In this document: positions 6,891 to 13,338 of the stretch, one piece after another | Layout: every line of letters starts with the position of its first letter | Numbering within the stretch: the first letter of the stretch is position 1 | Position numbers and translations under genes: made by a program | Assembly: GCA_030044775.1 (NCBI GenBank) | Contig: JASICF010000191.1 | Span: forward strand, 1 to 14,893 | Direction of reading: 5' to 3' | Origin: Candidatus Sulfotelmatobacter sp. | GTDB taxonomy: Bacteria > Acidobacteriota > Terriglobia > Terriglobales > Acidobacteriaceae | DNA: 14,893 nucleotides | The notes under the pieces: model-generated | Told to the model about the DNA's origin: nothing | The model's input: the letters and a program-made list of their open reading frames with translations, nothing else | Databases searched by the model: none

Positions 6891-8819
6891 ATGAATGAAT
6901 CTCGCAAACCCGGCGATGCGGAGCTGGGCATGGACGCGTCAATTACGCGCCGCGACTTTCTGGGATCTGCGCTATTGGCTTCCGGCGCGGCGTTGCTGGG
7001 CGGTTTGACCCCCGCGGAACTGCTCGCCCAGTCGGATAATTTCACCGGTTATGGCGGCGTTGGCGAATACAGCAACTCGAATGGCAACACCTGGGAAGTA
7101 CTGACGGCCGGCCATACCATCCGCGATGCCGTTTATGAACCGCTCCCGAAAGACATTACTGACACCGGCGAGATTTACGATTGCGTCATTGTCGGCGGGG
7201 GAATCAGCGGGCTTGCCGCTGCGCTGTTTTTTCAGCGGCAGGCCGGACATGGCAACAAGTGCCTGGTTCTCGAGAACCATCCGATTTTCGGAGGCGAAGC
7301 CAAGCAAAACGAATTTCTGGTGGATGGCAAACGACTGATTGGGCACCAGGGATCGGCGATTTATCAGATTCAATATCCTCACAGCTTTCTGGCTGGATTT
7401 TACCAATCGATCGGGTTGAAAGCGCCGAAGCTCACGTACCAGAAATGGGGAGGATCGCAGCTTGAGTTTCCTCTCTCGACCACTCCTTATCAGGCAACCG
7501 GCCTTGAGCATGGGCAATACGGCTTCTGGTTTGGCACAAGGTTTGGGCAAAAGCCGGGCATGTGGCTGATCGATCCCATTGGAAAAAGCCTGAACGGCAC
7601 CCCGGTGTCGGACGCCGGCCGCACTGAATGGCTGCGCTGGCTGAAGGGCGAAGAGATCGGGCAAACGAAATTCGCGCATCCCAAAGCGGAAGGCGATTCT
7701 ATTTCGCGCTATCTGGATTCGATCACGCTCGAACAGCACTATATGGAACGTTTCGGGCTGAGCCGCGAGACGGTTCGTACATTTCTTTCGCCCGTAGAGG
7801 GCGGCGGGTCCGGGTTGGGGCCGGATGCTCTATCGGCGTATTCGGACTACGCATTTGAGATGCTGCATCCGCTGCCTCAAGAAGATGGCGGTTCCGACCA
7901 GATGTTTCCCGGCGGTAACGCAACAATCGCGCGATTAATGTTGAAGACGCTCATACCAGCTGCGATCGATGGCACCGCCAGCGTGGAATCTGTCTGCCGG
8001 AACCGTGTGAAATTTTCGGCGCTCGATCAGGCGGGCAGTTCGGCACGAGTGCGATTGTCATCGACTGCGATTCACATCGAGCATGACGGCGATGCGGCGA
8101 AGGCCGGATCGGTGACCGTGGTTTATCTGAAGGCAGGCAAGTTGTATCGCGTGAAGGCGCGGTCGGTGGTTATGGCGGGCGGATGCTGGACGACGAAACA
8201 CATTGTGAAGGATCTTCCCGAAGCCCATCGCGCGGCCTATGCGCAGTTCTACCGCTCTCCGTGCATGATGGCGAATGTGGCGGTGAGAAACTGGCGGTTC
8301 TTGTACAAGATGGGAATGAGCGGCTGCCGCTGGTTTGAAGGCTTCGGCAACTACATGGAAGTGTGCAAGCTCGCGCTAACCGGATTGGAAGAGGCGACCA
8401 TCAGTCCGGATTCGCCGATTGTGCTGAACCTGAAGGTGCTTTACTCGTACCCTGGAGACTCGACAGAAGCGCAGGGACATCGCGGACGCGGCGAGATGAT
8501 CGGAACATCATTCAAGGAATATGAACGACAGATCCGGGATCAATTCTCAGCAATGTTCGCCGGCGCCGGGTTCGATGCGCAGCGGGATATCGCAGGAATT
8601 ATTTTGAACCGCTGGGGACATGCCTATCTGAGCCCGCAACCCGGATTCTTCTTCGGGAAGGATGGCCAGCCAGCGCCACGCGAAACTCTCCGCCGAGCTC
8701 CTTTTGGACGAATTGCATTTGCCAACACCGATCTCGCAGGAGCCATGGATCATCGTTATTCGATCCTCGAAGCGAAGCGTGCGGTGGCGCAGTTGCTGGA
8801 TCAGGTGCTCGCTGCGTAG
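6891..8819 (+). CDS. Tat-exported FAD-dependent oxidoreductase (spermidine dehydrogenase-like family)
   Basis: This is a 642-residue protein. A twin-arginine signal occupies residues 18-47 (ITRRDFLGSALLASG, then AALLGG and a PAELLAQ end), so it is predicted to be folded with cofactor and exported. The FAD Rossmann motif follows at DCVIVGGGISGLAAALFF (97-114), then LVLENHPIFGGEAKQNEF, as in periplasmic flavin amine or spermidine dehydrogenase-like proteins. KARSVVMAGGCW is a later flavin-contact strand, and GHAY and the C-terminal HRYSILEAKRAV fit the FAD-closing end of this superfamily. Substrate cannot be read from sequence; amine or polyamine oxidation is a family-based guess. No cytochrome c or other electron acceptor gene is adjacent. 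ATG 6891 is preceded by GGAGA (6876-6880) 10 bp away. A downstream ATG at 6930 would still keep the Tat motif. It ends 66 bp from the convergent aconitase-like gene. Confidence 0.85.
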   Translation: MNESRKPGDAELGMDASITRRDFLGSALLASGAALLGGLTPAELLAQSDNFTGYGGVGEYSNSNGNTWEVLTAGHTIRDAVYEPLPKDITDTGEIYDCVIVGGGISGLAAALFFQRQAGHGNKCLVLENHPIFGGEAKQNEFLVDGKRLIGHQGSAIYQIQYPHSFLAGFYQSIGLKAPKLTYQKWGGSQLEFPLSTTPYQATGLEHGQYGFWFGTRFGQKPGMWLIDPIGKSLNGTPVSDAGRTEWLRWLKGEEIGQTKFAHPKAEGDSISRYLDSITLEQHYMERFGLSRETVRTFLSPVEGGGSGLGPDALSAYSDYAFEMLHPLPQEDGGSDQMFPGGNATIARLMLKTLIPAAIDGTASVESVCRNRVKFSALDQAGSSARVRLSSTAIHIEHDGDAAKAGSVTVVYLKAGKLYRVKARSVVMAGGCWTTKHIVKDLPEAHRAAYAQFYRSPCMMANVAVRNWRFLYKMGMSGCRWFEGFGNYMEVCKLALTGLEEATISPDSPIVLNLKVLYSYPGDSTEAQGHRGRGEMIGTSFKEYERQIRDQFSAMFAGAGFDAQRDIAGIILNRWGHAYLSPQPGFFFGKDGQPAPRETLRRAPFGRIAFANTDLAGAMDHRYSILEAKRAVAQLLDQVLAA

Positions 8820-8881
8820 CTGACGCGTCTTGCGAGTGAGCGGAACGGGAGCCCGCAGCCGAAATCTAGAGCGCAGCGAGC
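8807..8881. repeat. 10-bp inverted repeat spanning the convergent gene junction
   Basis: GCTCGCTGCG at 8807-8816 is an exact reverse complement of CGCAGCGAGC at 8872-8881, separated by 55 bp that include a smaller CGGG-AG-CCCG hairpin (8846-8855). The left arm covers the last codons of the oxidoreductase gene, including the T of its stop codon region's upstream neighbour, and the right arm lies 5 bp from the aconitase-like stop. The position between two convergent genes suggests a bidirectional termination structure, but there is no run of T on either strand, so it is not a canonical intrinsic terminator. Confidence 0.35.
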
Positions 8882-8885
8882 GGTC

Positions 8886-11015
8886 CTACGCGGTGACCAG
8901 CTCTTTCTTCTCACTCGGTTCATACTCCACGATGTACCCAGCTACCGCGCTGGCAGCCACCGTATAGGGCGACGCCAGATACATCTGTCCGGGGCCGCTG
9001 CGGCCGGGGAAATTTCGGTTCTGCGCGCTGATCACAACCTGATCGGGCCGCGTTGAGACACCAGGGCCGGCATTGATGCAGGCGCCGCAACTGGGTTCGA
9101 TCACGTGGGCCCCGGCCTTCTGAAAAATTTCCAGATAGCCTTTGCGCACGCAATAGTCGCGGGTTTCCTGCGATCCGAATTGAATGTAGAACTTGCACGA
9201 GTCGGCGACTCGCTTGCCGCGCTTCAGCGCATCGGCGAGAACGGCGGCGTACATATCCATGTCTTCGTTCTTGCCTGCCGTGCAAGTGCCGCCATACGCA
9301 ATTTCGACCGGGACCGGCGTGTTGAGTTCGCGGATGTATTTGCCGTTCCCCGGATCGCCGGGAGTCGCGACCATGGGCGTGATCTCGGCTGCATCGAGCT
9401 CGATCACGTGGGCATACTGCGCCCCCGGATCGCTATACAAACCTTCGATCATGGACTCGGCTTTCTTGCGATCCATGCCTCGCCGCTGGACCAGAAAATC
9501 AACGGCCTTTTTATCCGGTGCAACGATGCCGGTAAAGCCTCCAATCTCGGCTGCCATGTTGGTCATTGTGGCGCGCTCGTCCACGCTCAGTTCTTCGATC
9601 GCTTCGCCCGCATACTCCATTACCTTCGCAAGCGCCTTTCCGCTGCGGACGTAATCGAGCGAGAGAATTTTCAGGATGAAATCTTTTGCGGTGACGTTCT
9701 CATGTTTCCTGCCGCGAATCACTATGCGCACCGACTCCGGCACCTTCACACGAACGTCTTTCGTGATCCATCCATTAAAAACGTCAGTCGTTCCTATGCC
9801 GAAGGCGACGCAGCCGATGGCGCCGACGTGGGGCGTGTGGGAATCGGAACCGATGTTGAGTTGGCCAGGCAAAGCATAGCTTTCGAGAACGATAGAGTGG
9901 CAGATGCCCTCTGAACCTTTGCGATCTTTCAGTTCTCCATGCAGCTTAATTCCCTGCTTGGCCGCGAACTCCTGCTGCTTGAGCTTGAGTTGTGTTGCCA
10001 GATCGAGCAGACCGAGCTTTTTCTTTTCTTCCGAGATAACTTCGTCGAGAAAAGTGAGATGGTCGCGGAAGAAGATGATGCTGGCGGGATCGTTGACTTT
10101 CGCATCTTTGCCGACGTAATGCTCGAAGAAAATCGCGGCCATCGGCGTGACGTATTCGTGGCTGAAACGCAGGTCGGCCTTGGCAAAGCCGCTGTCGCCC
10201 GGTTTCACGGAAGCGACGCCTGCTTCGCCTTTTTCATTAATCATGTGCCGCGCGAAGATTTTTTCGGCGATCGTCATCGGACGAGGTTGCCCCACGCTAG
10301 TCGCGTTTTGTGCGACAGAGCCTGTCCCGAGCTTGTCGAGGGGGTGGGGGCTTTGACTTTTCGTCCCACTCCCCGAACCAATCGCTGGGAGGAAAACCTT
10401 TCCCTGCATTCTCGCCACGTTAAACGGAAACAATCCGCCATACTCGATCACTTGCCGCGTGATCTCATCTTCACCCTTGGTAAACTCGCTCAGTGCAATT
10501 TCCTGCCCCGTGCGAATTTGGTCGATCAGCGAAAAATCGGTGGAAGTCAGCACGCCGAGGTTCTGGCAATTCTGCTTATAAATGCGTTCGATGTTTTCCG
10601 CGATCACCAGCTTGATGCCCGCGCACATCTCGGCATACGGAGACTGCTCGCGGCTCGACCCCTTGCCTCGCCGCTTACCGCTCACTGCGGCTACAAATCC
10701 GCCGCGCTTCACATCGCCGCGGCCGATGGGAGTGCCCCCACCGCACTTCAACCCGAGATACGGAATCTCGCCCAGCGTTTCATCGAAATAAAAACAATAG
10801 TGCGCCGGAGTGATCTCGTCGGTTGAAATGTCGTCGCGCAGCTTGGGATTCGACGCCGGATTTTTCGTATCCCACGGCAGGTCTTCGCCCGCGAGCTGCC
10901 GCTTGATCAGTTCAGGATCTTCGGTGAGAAAAAGAATGCGCCCCTTCAGCAGGACGCGATCCGGCCGTTTGTCGATTTTGCGTTCGAGAAGAGAGTTATT
11001 CACGTGTGAACCCAC
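8886..11015 (-). CDS. Aconitase-superfamily hydro-lyase with N-terminal swivel domain fused to the Fe-S catalytic domains
   Basis: This 709-residue protein begins with a LeuD-like swivel domain (about 25-205: RDDISTDEITPAHYC at 60-74, GKRRGKGSSREQSP at 113-126 for the substrate-binding Ser-Arg loop). The LeuC-like catalytic region follows from about 245 (RPMTIAEKIFARH), with IGSDSHTPHVGAIG (388-401) and three [4Fe-4S] ligands: Cys578 (GGTCTAGKNED), Cys643 and Cys646 (SCGACINAG). NRNFPGRSG (667-675) is also typical. Swivel-first order is seen in AcnB, but AcnB's N-terminal HEAT-like domain is absent and AcnB is about 865 residues. Aconitase or (homo)isopropylmalate-type isomerisation cannot be separated by sequence; no leu genes are nearby. 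Residues 207-245 are a low-complexity linker containing a repeat-like insertion. Translation starts with GTG at 11015 or GTG at 11003; neither has a convincing Shine-Dalgarno. Confidence 0.88.
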   Translation of the reverse strand: MGSHVNNSLLERKIDKRPDRVLLKGRILFLTEDPELIKRQLAGEDLPWDTKNPASNPKLRDDISTDEITPAHYCFYFDETLGEIPYLGLKCGGGTPIGRGDVKRGGFVAAVSGKRRGKGSSREQSPYAEMCAGIKLVIAENIERIYKQNCQNLGVLTSTDFSLIDQIRTGQEIALSEFTKGEDEITRQVIEYGGLFPFNVARMQGKVFLPAIGSGSGTKSQSPHPLDKLGTGSVAQNATSVGQPRPMTIAEKIFARHMINEKGEAGVASVKPGDSGFAKADLRFSHEYVTPMAAIFFEHYVGKDAKVNDPASIIFFRDHLTFLDEVISEEKKKLGLLDLATQLKLKQQEFAAKQGIKLHGELKDRKGSEGICHSIVLESYALPGQLNIGSDSHTPHVGAIGCVAFGIGTTDVFNGWITKDVRVKVPESVRIVIRGRKHENVTAKDFILKILSLDYVRSGKALAKVMEYAGEAIEELSVDERATMTNMAAEIGGFTGIVAPDKKAVDFLVQRRGMDRKKAESMIEGLYSDPGAQYAHVIELDAAEITPMVATPGDPGNGKYIRELNTPVPVEIAYGGTCTAGKNEDMDMYAAVLADALKRGKRVADSCKFYIQFGSQETRDYCVRKGYLEIFQKAGAHVIEPSCGACINAGPGVSTRPDQVVISAQNRNFPGRSGPGQMYLASPYTVAASAVAGYIVEYEPSEKKELVTA
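10317..10344 (+). repeat. CPELVEG-type dispersed short repeat inside the aconitase-like gene
   Basis: The segment with TGTCCCGAGCTTGTCGAGGG (10323-10342) closely resembles a short element found in many environmental bacterial genomes (typical form CCTGAGCTTGTCGAAGG, from memory). Its plus-strand reading is CPELVEG and its minus-strand reading PFDKLRTG-like. Here it is translated on the minus strand as PLDKLGTGS (residues 225-233). Flanking sequence has further short stems: GTCGC/GCGAC (10300-10304/10312-10316) and GACAG/CTGTC (10314-10318/10322-10326). It lies in the linker between the swivel and catalytic domains and keeps the frame open. Confidence 0.6.
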
Positions 11016-11028
11016 CGAGCGAAAAGTA

Positions 11029-11052
11029 AGGGCCGCAGCGGAGATCGGCCCT
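11029..11052 (-). other. Leader hairpin upstream of the aconitase-like gene
   Basis: AGGGCCG and CGGCCCT form a perfect 7-bp stem with a 10-nt loop, 14 bp before the GTG at 11015, between the DUF1684 stop (11133) and the aconitase-like start. On the minus strand it is followed by TACTTTT, a weak U tract. It could act as a weak terminator for the DUF1684 transcript, or as a 5' structure in the aconitase-like mRNA if transcription starts near 11051. Confidence 0.35.
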
Positions 11053-11057
11053 GATCA

Positions 11058-11088
11058 ATTGTAGCGCCTGGATTGCGCGGAATGGCAA
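11058..11088 (-). promoter_or_regulatory. Possible sigma-70-type promoter for the aconitase-like gene
   Basis: On the minus strand, TTGCCA (11088-11083) and TACAAT (11063-11058) are separated by 19 bp. Each hexamer is close to consensus, but the spacer is longer than the usual 16-18. A start near 11051 would give a leader of about 35 nt before the GTG at 11015, containing the 7-bp-stem hairpin. The 117-bp gap after the DUF1684 gene leaves room for independent transcription. Confidence 0.35.
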
Positions 11089-11132
11089 ACGATGAAAGCG
11101 CTATCGGTTCAGCGCGTCCCTGCGAGCCCGAT

Positions 11133-12062
11133 TCAGTGATGCGCGTGCGCCGCCTTATCAAACTTCTCCCCAACCGGAATTGCCACTTGCAGCCGGTTTT
11201 CTTTGGGCGCGAGCGGGCATGTCGCATACGGCGTCACTGCGCAGGGAGGGTTATAGGCGCGGTTGAAGTCCAGAATGACGACCCCGTTGACGACTGGATC
11301 GGTATCGAGGAAGCGACCACCCGGGTACGTGTCGGTTTTCGCCGTCAGATCGTTGAAGACAAAGGACAATCCCTTAGACGGGTCGCCGCCCAAGGCAGTC
11401 AGCCTCTGTTCCTGCCCATTGATCGTGAACGCGACTGTCCCCGCAACCGGCACCGGAGTCACATCGCCGAGAACGTTGGGAACGTCGACGGTTCGCTTGC
11501 CATTCGAAGGCTCCCACTTTGCCGTCACGCGATAGTTCAGATCGAGCGGATAAAAAATCATGCCCTTGAACTTCGCAACCGCGGGGCTTTGCAAATCTTT
11601 CAGGCGAATCCCCACGCGCTCGCCGCGCACGATGACGTGAAAGCGCAGGTTGCCCATTTCGACTTCGGTCGCGTGCCCGGAGGTGTCGGGATCCAAGTTT
11701 GCGGTGGTTGCATCTTTTCCGGCAATCATTGCGCGATCTCCGGGAAACAGTTTGACGCTGACCTGTTTGCCCGAGAGATCAAACTCGCCAGCGTGCGCCG
11801 GGCCTTTGGGGAAGACAACCGCATTATCCGCCGCCGTACCGAAAGTGTTCGCGCCCGGCTTGAGCCAGAAAAGTCCCGCGAGCGAAAGCCAATTTTGTTT
11901 CAAATCGTCGGTCTGCTCGGCTTTCCATTTTTCGAACGACTGAACGTAGGCGGCATCGGGAGCGACGAACGGCGAGGCTGCCGCGATGATCGTCAGCAGG
12001 CCGCAGGCCAGCAAAGTCGTGGCATGGAAAATCCGGTTTGTGGCGCGCTGGTTCGAGTTCAT
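11133..12062 (-). CDS. DUF1684 domain-containing exported protein
   Basis: This is a 309-residue protein. An N-terminal hydrophobic segment (about 11-34, IFHATTLLACGLLTIIAAAS) acts as a signal or anchor; LLAC at 17-20 could be a lipobox, but hydrophobicity continues past Cys20, so a lipoprotein is uncertain. The mature part carries the DUF1684 hallmarks: WLSLAGLFWLKPGANTFG (58-75), YPGGRFLDTD (246-255) and DFNRAYNPPCAVTPYATC (265-282) followed by PLAPKENRL, with conserved Cys274 and Cys282 that could bind metal or form a disulfide. The function of the family is not established. ATG 12062 has a strong Shine-Dalgarno, GGAGG, at 12075-12071 with 8-bp spacing, unlike most genes in this window, which suggests efficient independent initiation. 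The C-terminus ends in HAHH. It lies 78 bp after the phosphatase gene on the same strand. Confidence 0.9.
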   Translation of the reverse strand: MNSNQRATNRIFHATTLLACGLLTIIAAASPFVAPDAAYVQSFEKWKAEQTDDLKQNWLSLAGLFWLKPGANTFGTAADNAVVFPKGPAHAGEFDLSGKQVSVKLFPGDRAMIAGKDATTANLDPDTSGHATEVEMGNLRFHVIVRGERVGIRLKDLQSPAVAKFKGMIFYPLDLNYRVTAKWEPSNGKRTVDVPNVLGDVTPVPVAGTVAFTINGQEQRLTALGGDPSKGLSFVFNDLTAKTDTYPGGRFLDTDPVVNGVVILDFNRAYNPPCAVTPYATCPLAPKENRLQVAIPVGEKFDKAAHAHH

Positions 12063-12070
12063 TCCAGTTC

Positions 12071-12075
12071 CCTCC
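12071..12075 (-). promoter_or_regulatory. Strong ribosome binding site of the DUF1684 gene
   Basis: On the minus strand GGAGG lies 8 bp before the ATG at 12062, inside a purine run GGGGAGGGAA. It fixes the start codon and is the clearest Shine-Dalgarno of the minus-strand block. Confidence 0.7.
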
Positions 12076-12140
12076 CCGCTTCAGTCACTTCGTGGCTCCG
12101 CTGTTTCTTACCACAGAGAAGACAGGATCACGGAACAATC

Positions 12141-12992
12141 TTACCGTTTATATTCGCGCGGGTCTGGCAGTGGTTCCAATCCGCGGCCGGCAAAGATCTC
12201 GGCAAACTCCCGCATCAACTCGCCGTGAATCAGACCGTTCGTCGCAAGCGTTTCACGGCTGTTCAGTTCAAATGGCGAACCGTCGTAGCGGGTCACTTTG
12301 CCGCCGGCTTCTTCTACCAGCAGAACACCTGCCGCCGTATCCCAAGGGTTCAGGTTGAATTCCCAGAATCCATCGAACCGGCCGGAAGCCACGTTGCACA
12401 AATCCAGGGCAGCCGATCCGGCGCGGCGCACGCCATGCGAGCGCAGCGTGATCTGATGATAAAAATAAATGTTCGGATTCTTGTGGCGCTTGTGGCTGGG
12501 AAAGCCCGTCGCGACCAGACTCTCTTGCAGGGTGCGCATTTTTGATACTTGAATCGCTTCGCCGTTAAGATGCGCGCCTTTGCCGTGTGCGGCCGAGAAC
12601 AGTTCGTCCCGCGTGGGATCGTAAATCACACCCGCGATGCGTTCGTCGATTGACCCTCGACGCTCCAGAGCCAGCGAGACGCAGAAAACCGGAAACCCGT
12701 GCGCGAAGTTCGTTGTGCCATCCAGCGGGTCGACATACCAGCGATACTCGCTTCCACGGTCGGTCAGGCCTTGTTCTTCGCCGAGTACATCGTGATCCGG
12801 CCACTTCTGCATGATGCGCTCGCGAATGAGTTTCTCCGCCGCTCGATCGGCCGCAGTGACCAGATCGGCTTCGCCCTTGTATTCGATCTTGAGATGCTGA
12901 TGAAAATAATCCATCAGCAAAGCGCCCGCTTCGCGGGCGATGGCCGTCATGGCTGCAAGAAAATTCTCGGCTTCCGACAAGTTTGAAGGCAT
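12141..12992 (-). CDS. Inositol-monophosphatase-family phosphatase (SuhB-like)
   Basis: This is a 283-residue Mg2+-dependent, Li+-sensitive-type phosphatase. The metal-binding signatures are complete: GEE at 71-73 (Glu72), DPLDGTTNFAHGFPVF at 88-103 (Asp88, Leu90 carbonyl, Asp91) and WDTAAG at 217-222 (Asp218). DLVTAADRAAE (43-53) is the usual helix before them, and RRAGSAALDLCNVASGRFDG (189-208) is the family segment that forms the substrate pocket. Length is typical (about 260-285). The substrate could be myo-inositol-1-phosphate, histidinol-phosphate or another small phosphate; SuhB also acts in rRNA antitermination in E. coli, so the symbol is withheld. ATG 12992 has no clear Shine-Dalgarno and lies 35 bp after the hfq stop, so translation probably depends on the upstream transcript. 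The C-terminus DPREYKR has no known motif. Confidence 0.92.
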   Translation of the reverse strand: MPSNLSEAENFLAAMTAIAREAGALLMDYFHQHLKIEYKGEADLVTAADRAAEKLIRERIMQKWPDHDVLGEEQGLTDRGSEYRWYVDPLDGTTNFAHGFPVFCVSLALERRGSIDERIAGVIYDPTRDELFSAAHGKGAHLNGEAIQVSKMRTLQESLVATGFPSHKRHKNPNIYFYHQITLRSHGVRRAGSAALDLCNVASGRFDGFWEFNLNPWDTAAGVLLVEEAGGKVTRYDGSPFELNSRETLATNGLIHGELMREFAEIFAGRGLEPLPDPREYKR

Positions 12993-13027
12993 TCTGGGCT
13001 TGCAAAGCGAAAACCGCGCGAGACGGG

Positions 13028-13300
13028 CTATTTTCTCTTGCCGCCGTCTTCCGCGATGTACATGATTTCGTGCTTGAAGATGAACAGGTTGGGTGCGCCT
13101 TCCCGCGTCAGGCGCACCATATTCTTGTCGTAATATTCGATCCAGCCGGTCACAACATTGCCATCCATCAGCTTGACGCTGACCTGCTTCTGCTTCTCAC
13201 CCAGGCTTTTAAGAAAGCCGGCCTCTTCGAAAGTTTCTTCCGGTGGGGGAGTTCGGCTGTGCTTGCCAGCATGAGCGGTTCCTTGTGCGCGGAAAGCCAT
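13028..13300 (-). CDS. hfq: RNA chaperone Hfq, divergent form
   Basis: This is a 90-residue protein. Residues 1-28 are an unstructured-looking extension rich in Gly, Ser, Thr and Pro. The Sm-like core runs from about 29 to 84: FLKSLGEKQKQVSVKLMDG (Sm1), GWIEYYDKNMVRL, then FIFKHEIMYI (Sm2, canonically YKHAIST). Lys76-His77 keeps the KH pair that contacts uridine on the proximal face, and Asp58 is conserved. The usual Gln41-Phe42 pair of that face is Lys59-Asn60 here, so sRNA 3'-end binding may differ. Hfq forms a hexamer that pairs small RNAs with mRNAs. The C-terminal tail is only GGKRK, as in other short-tailed forms. It starts 38 bp after the receptor stop. TAAAAT lies about 8 bp upstream of the ATG on the minus strand, but there is no good -35, so I did not call a promoter. 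Confidence 0.78.
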   Translation of the reverse strand: MAFRAQGTAHAGKHSRTPPPEETFEEAGFLKSLGEKQKQVSVKLMDGNVVTGWIEYYDKNMVRLTREGAPNLFIFKHEIMYIAEDGGKRK

Positions 13301-13338
13301 GCGGATATTTTACACAAGTCGCGGCGCGCACTGGCCTG

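Noticed and set aside
9105..10826. Two long plus-strand frames (9105-9914 and 9939-10826)
   Set aside because: Both are antisense to the aconitase-like gene, whose motifs are unmistakable. The second contains CPELVEG only because it reads the repeat on the opposite strand.
11073..12545. 490-codon open frame on the plus strand
   Set aside because: It is antisense to the DUF1684 and phosphatase genes, spans their intergenic gap and has His/Arg-rich composition without a domain. It is a codon-bias shadow.
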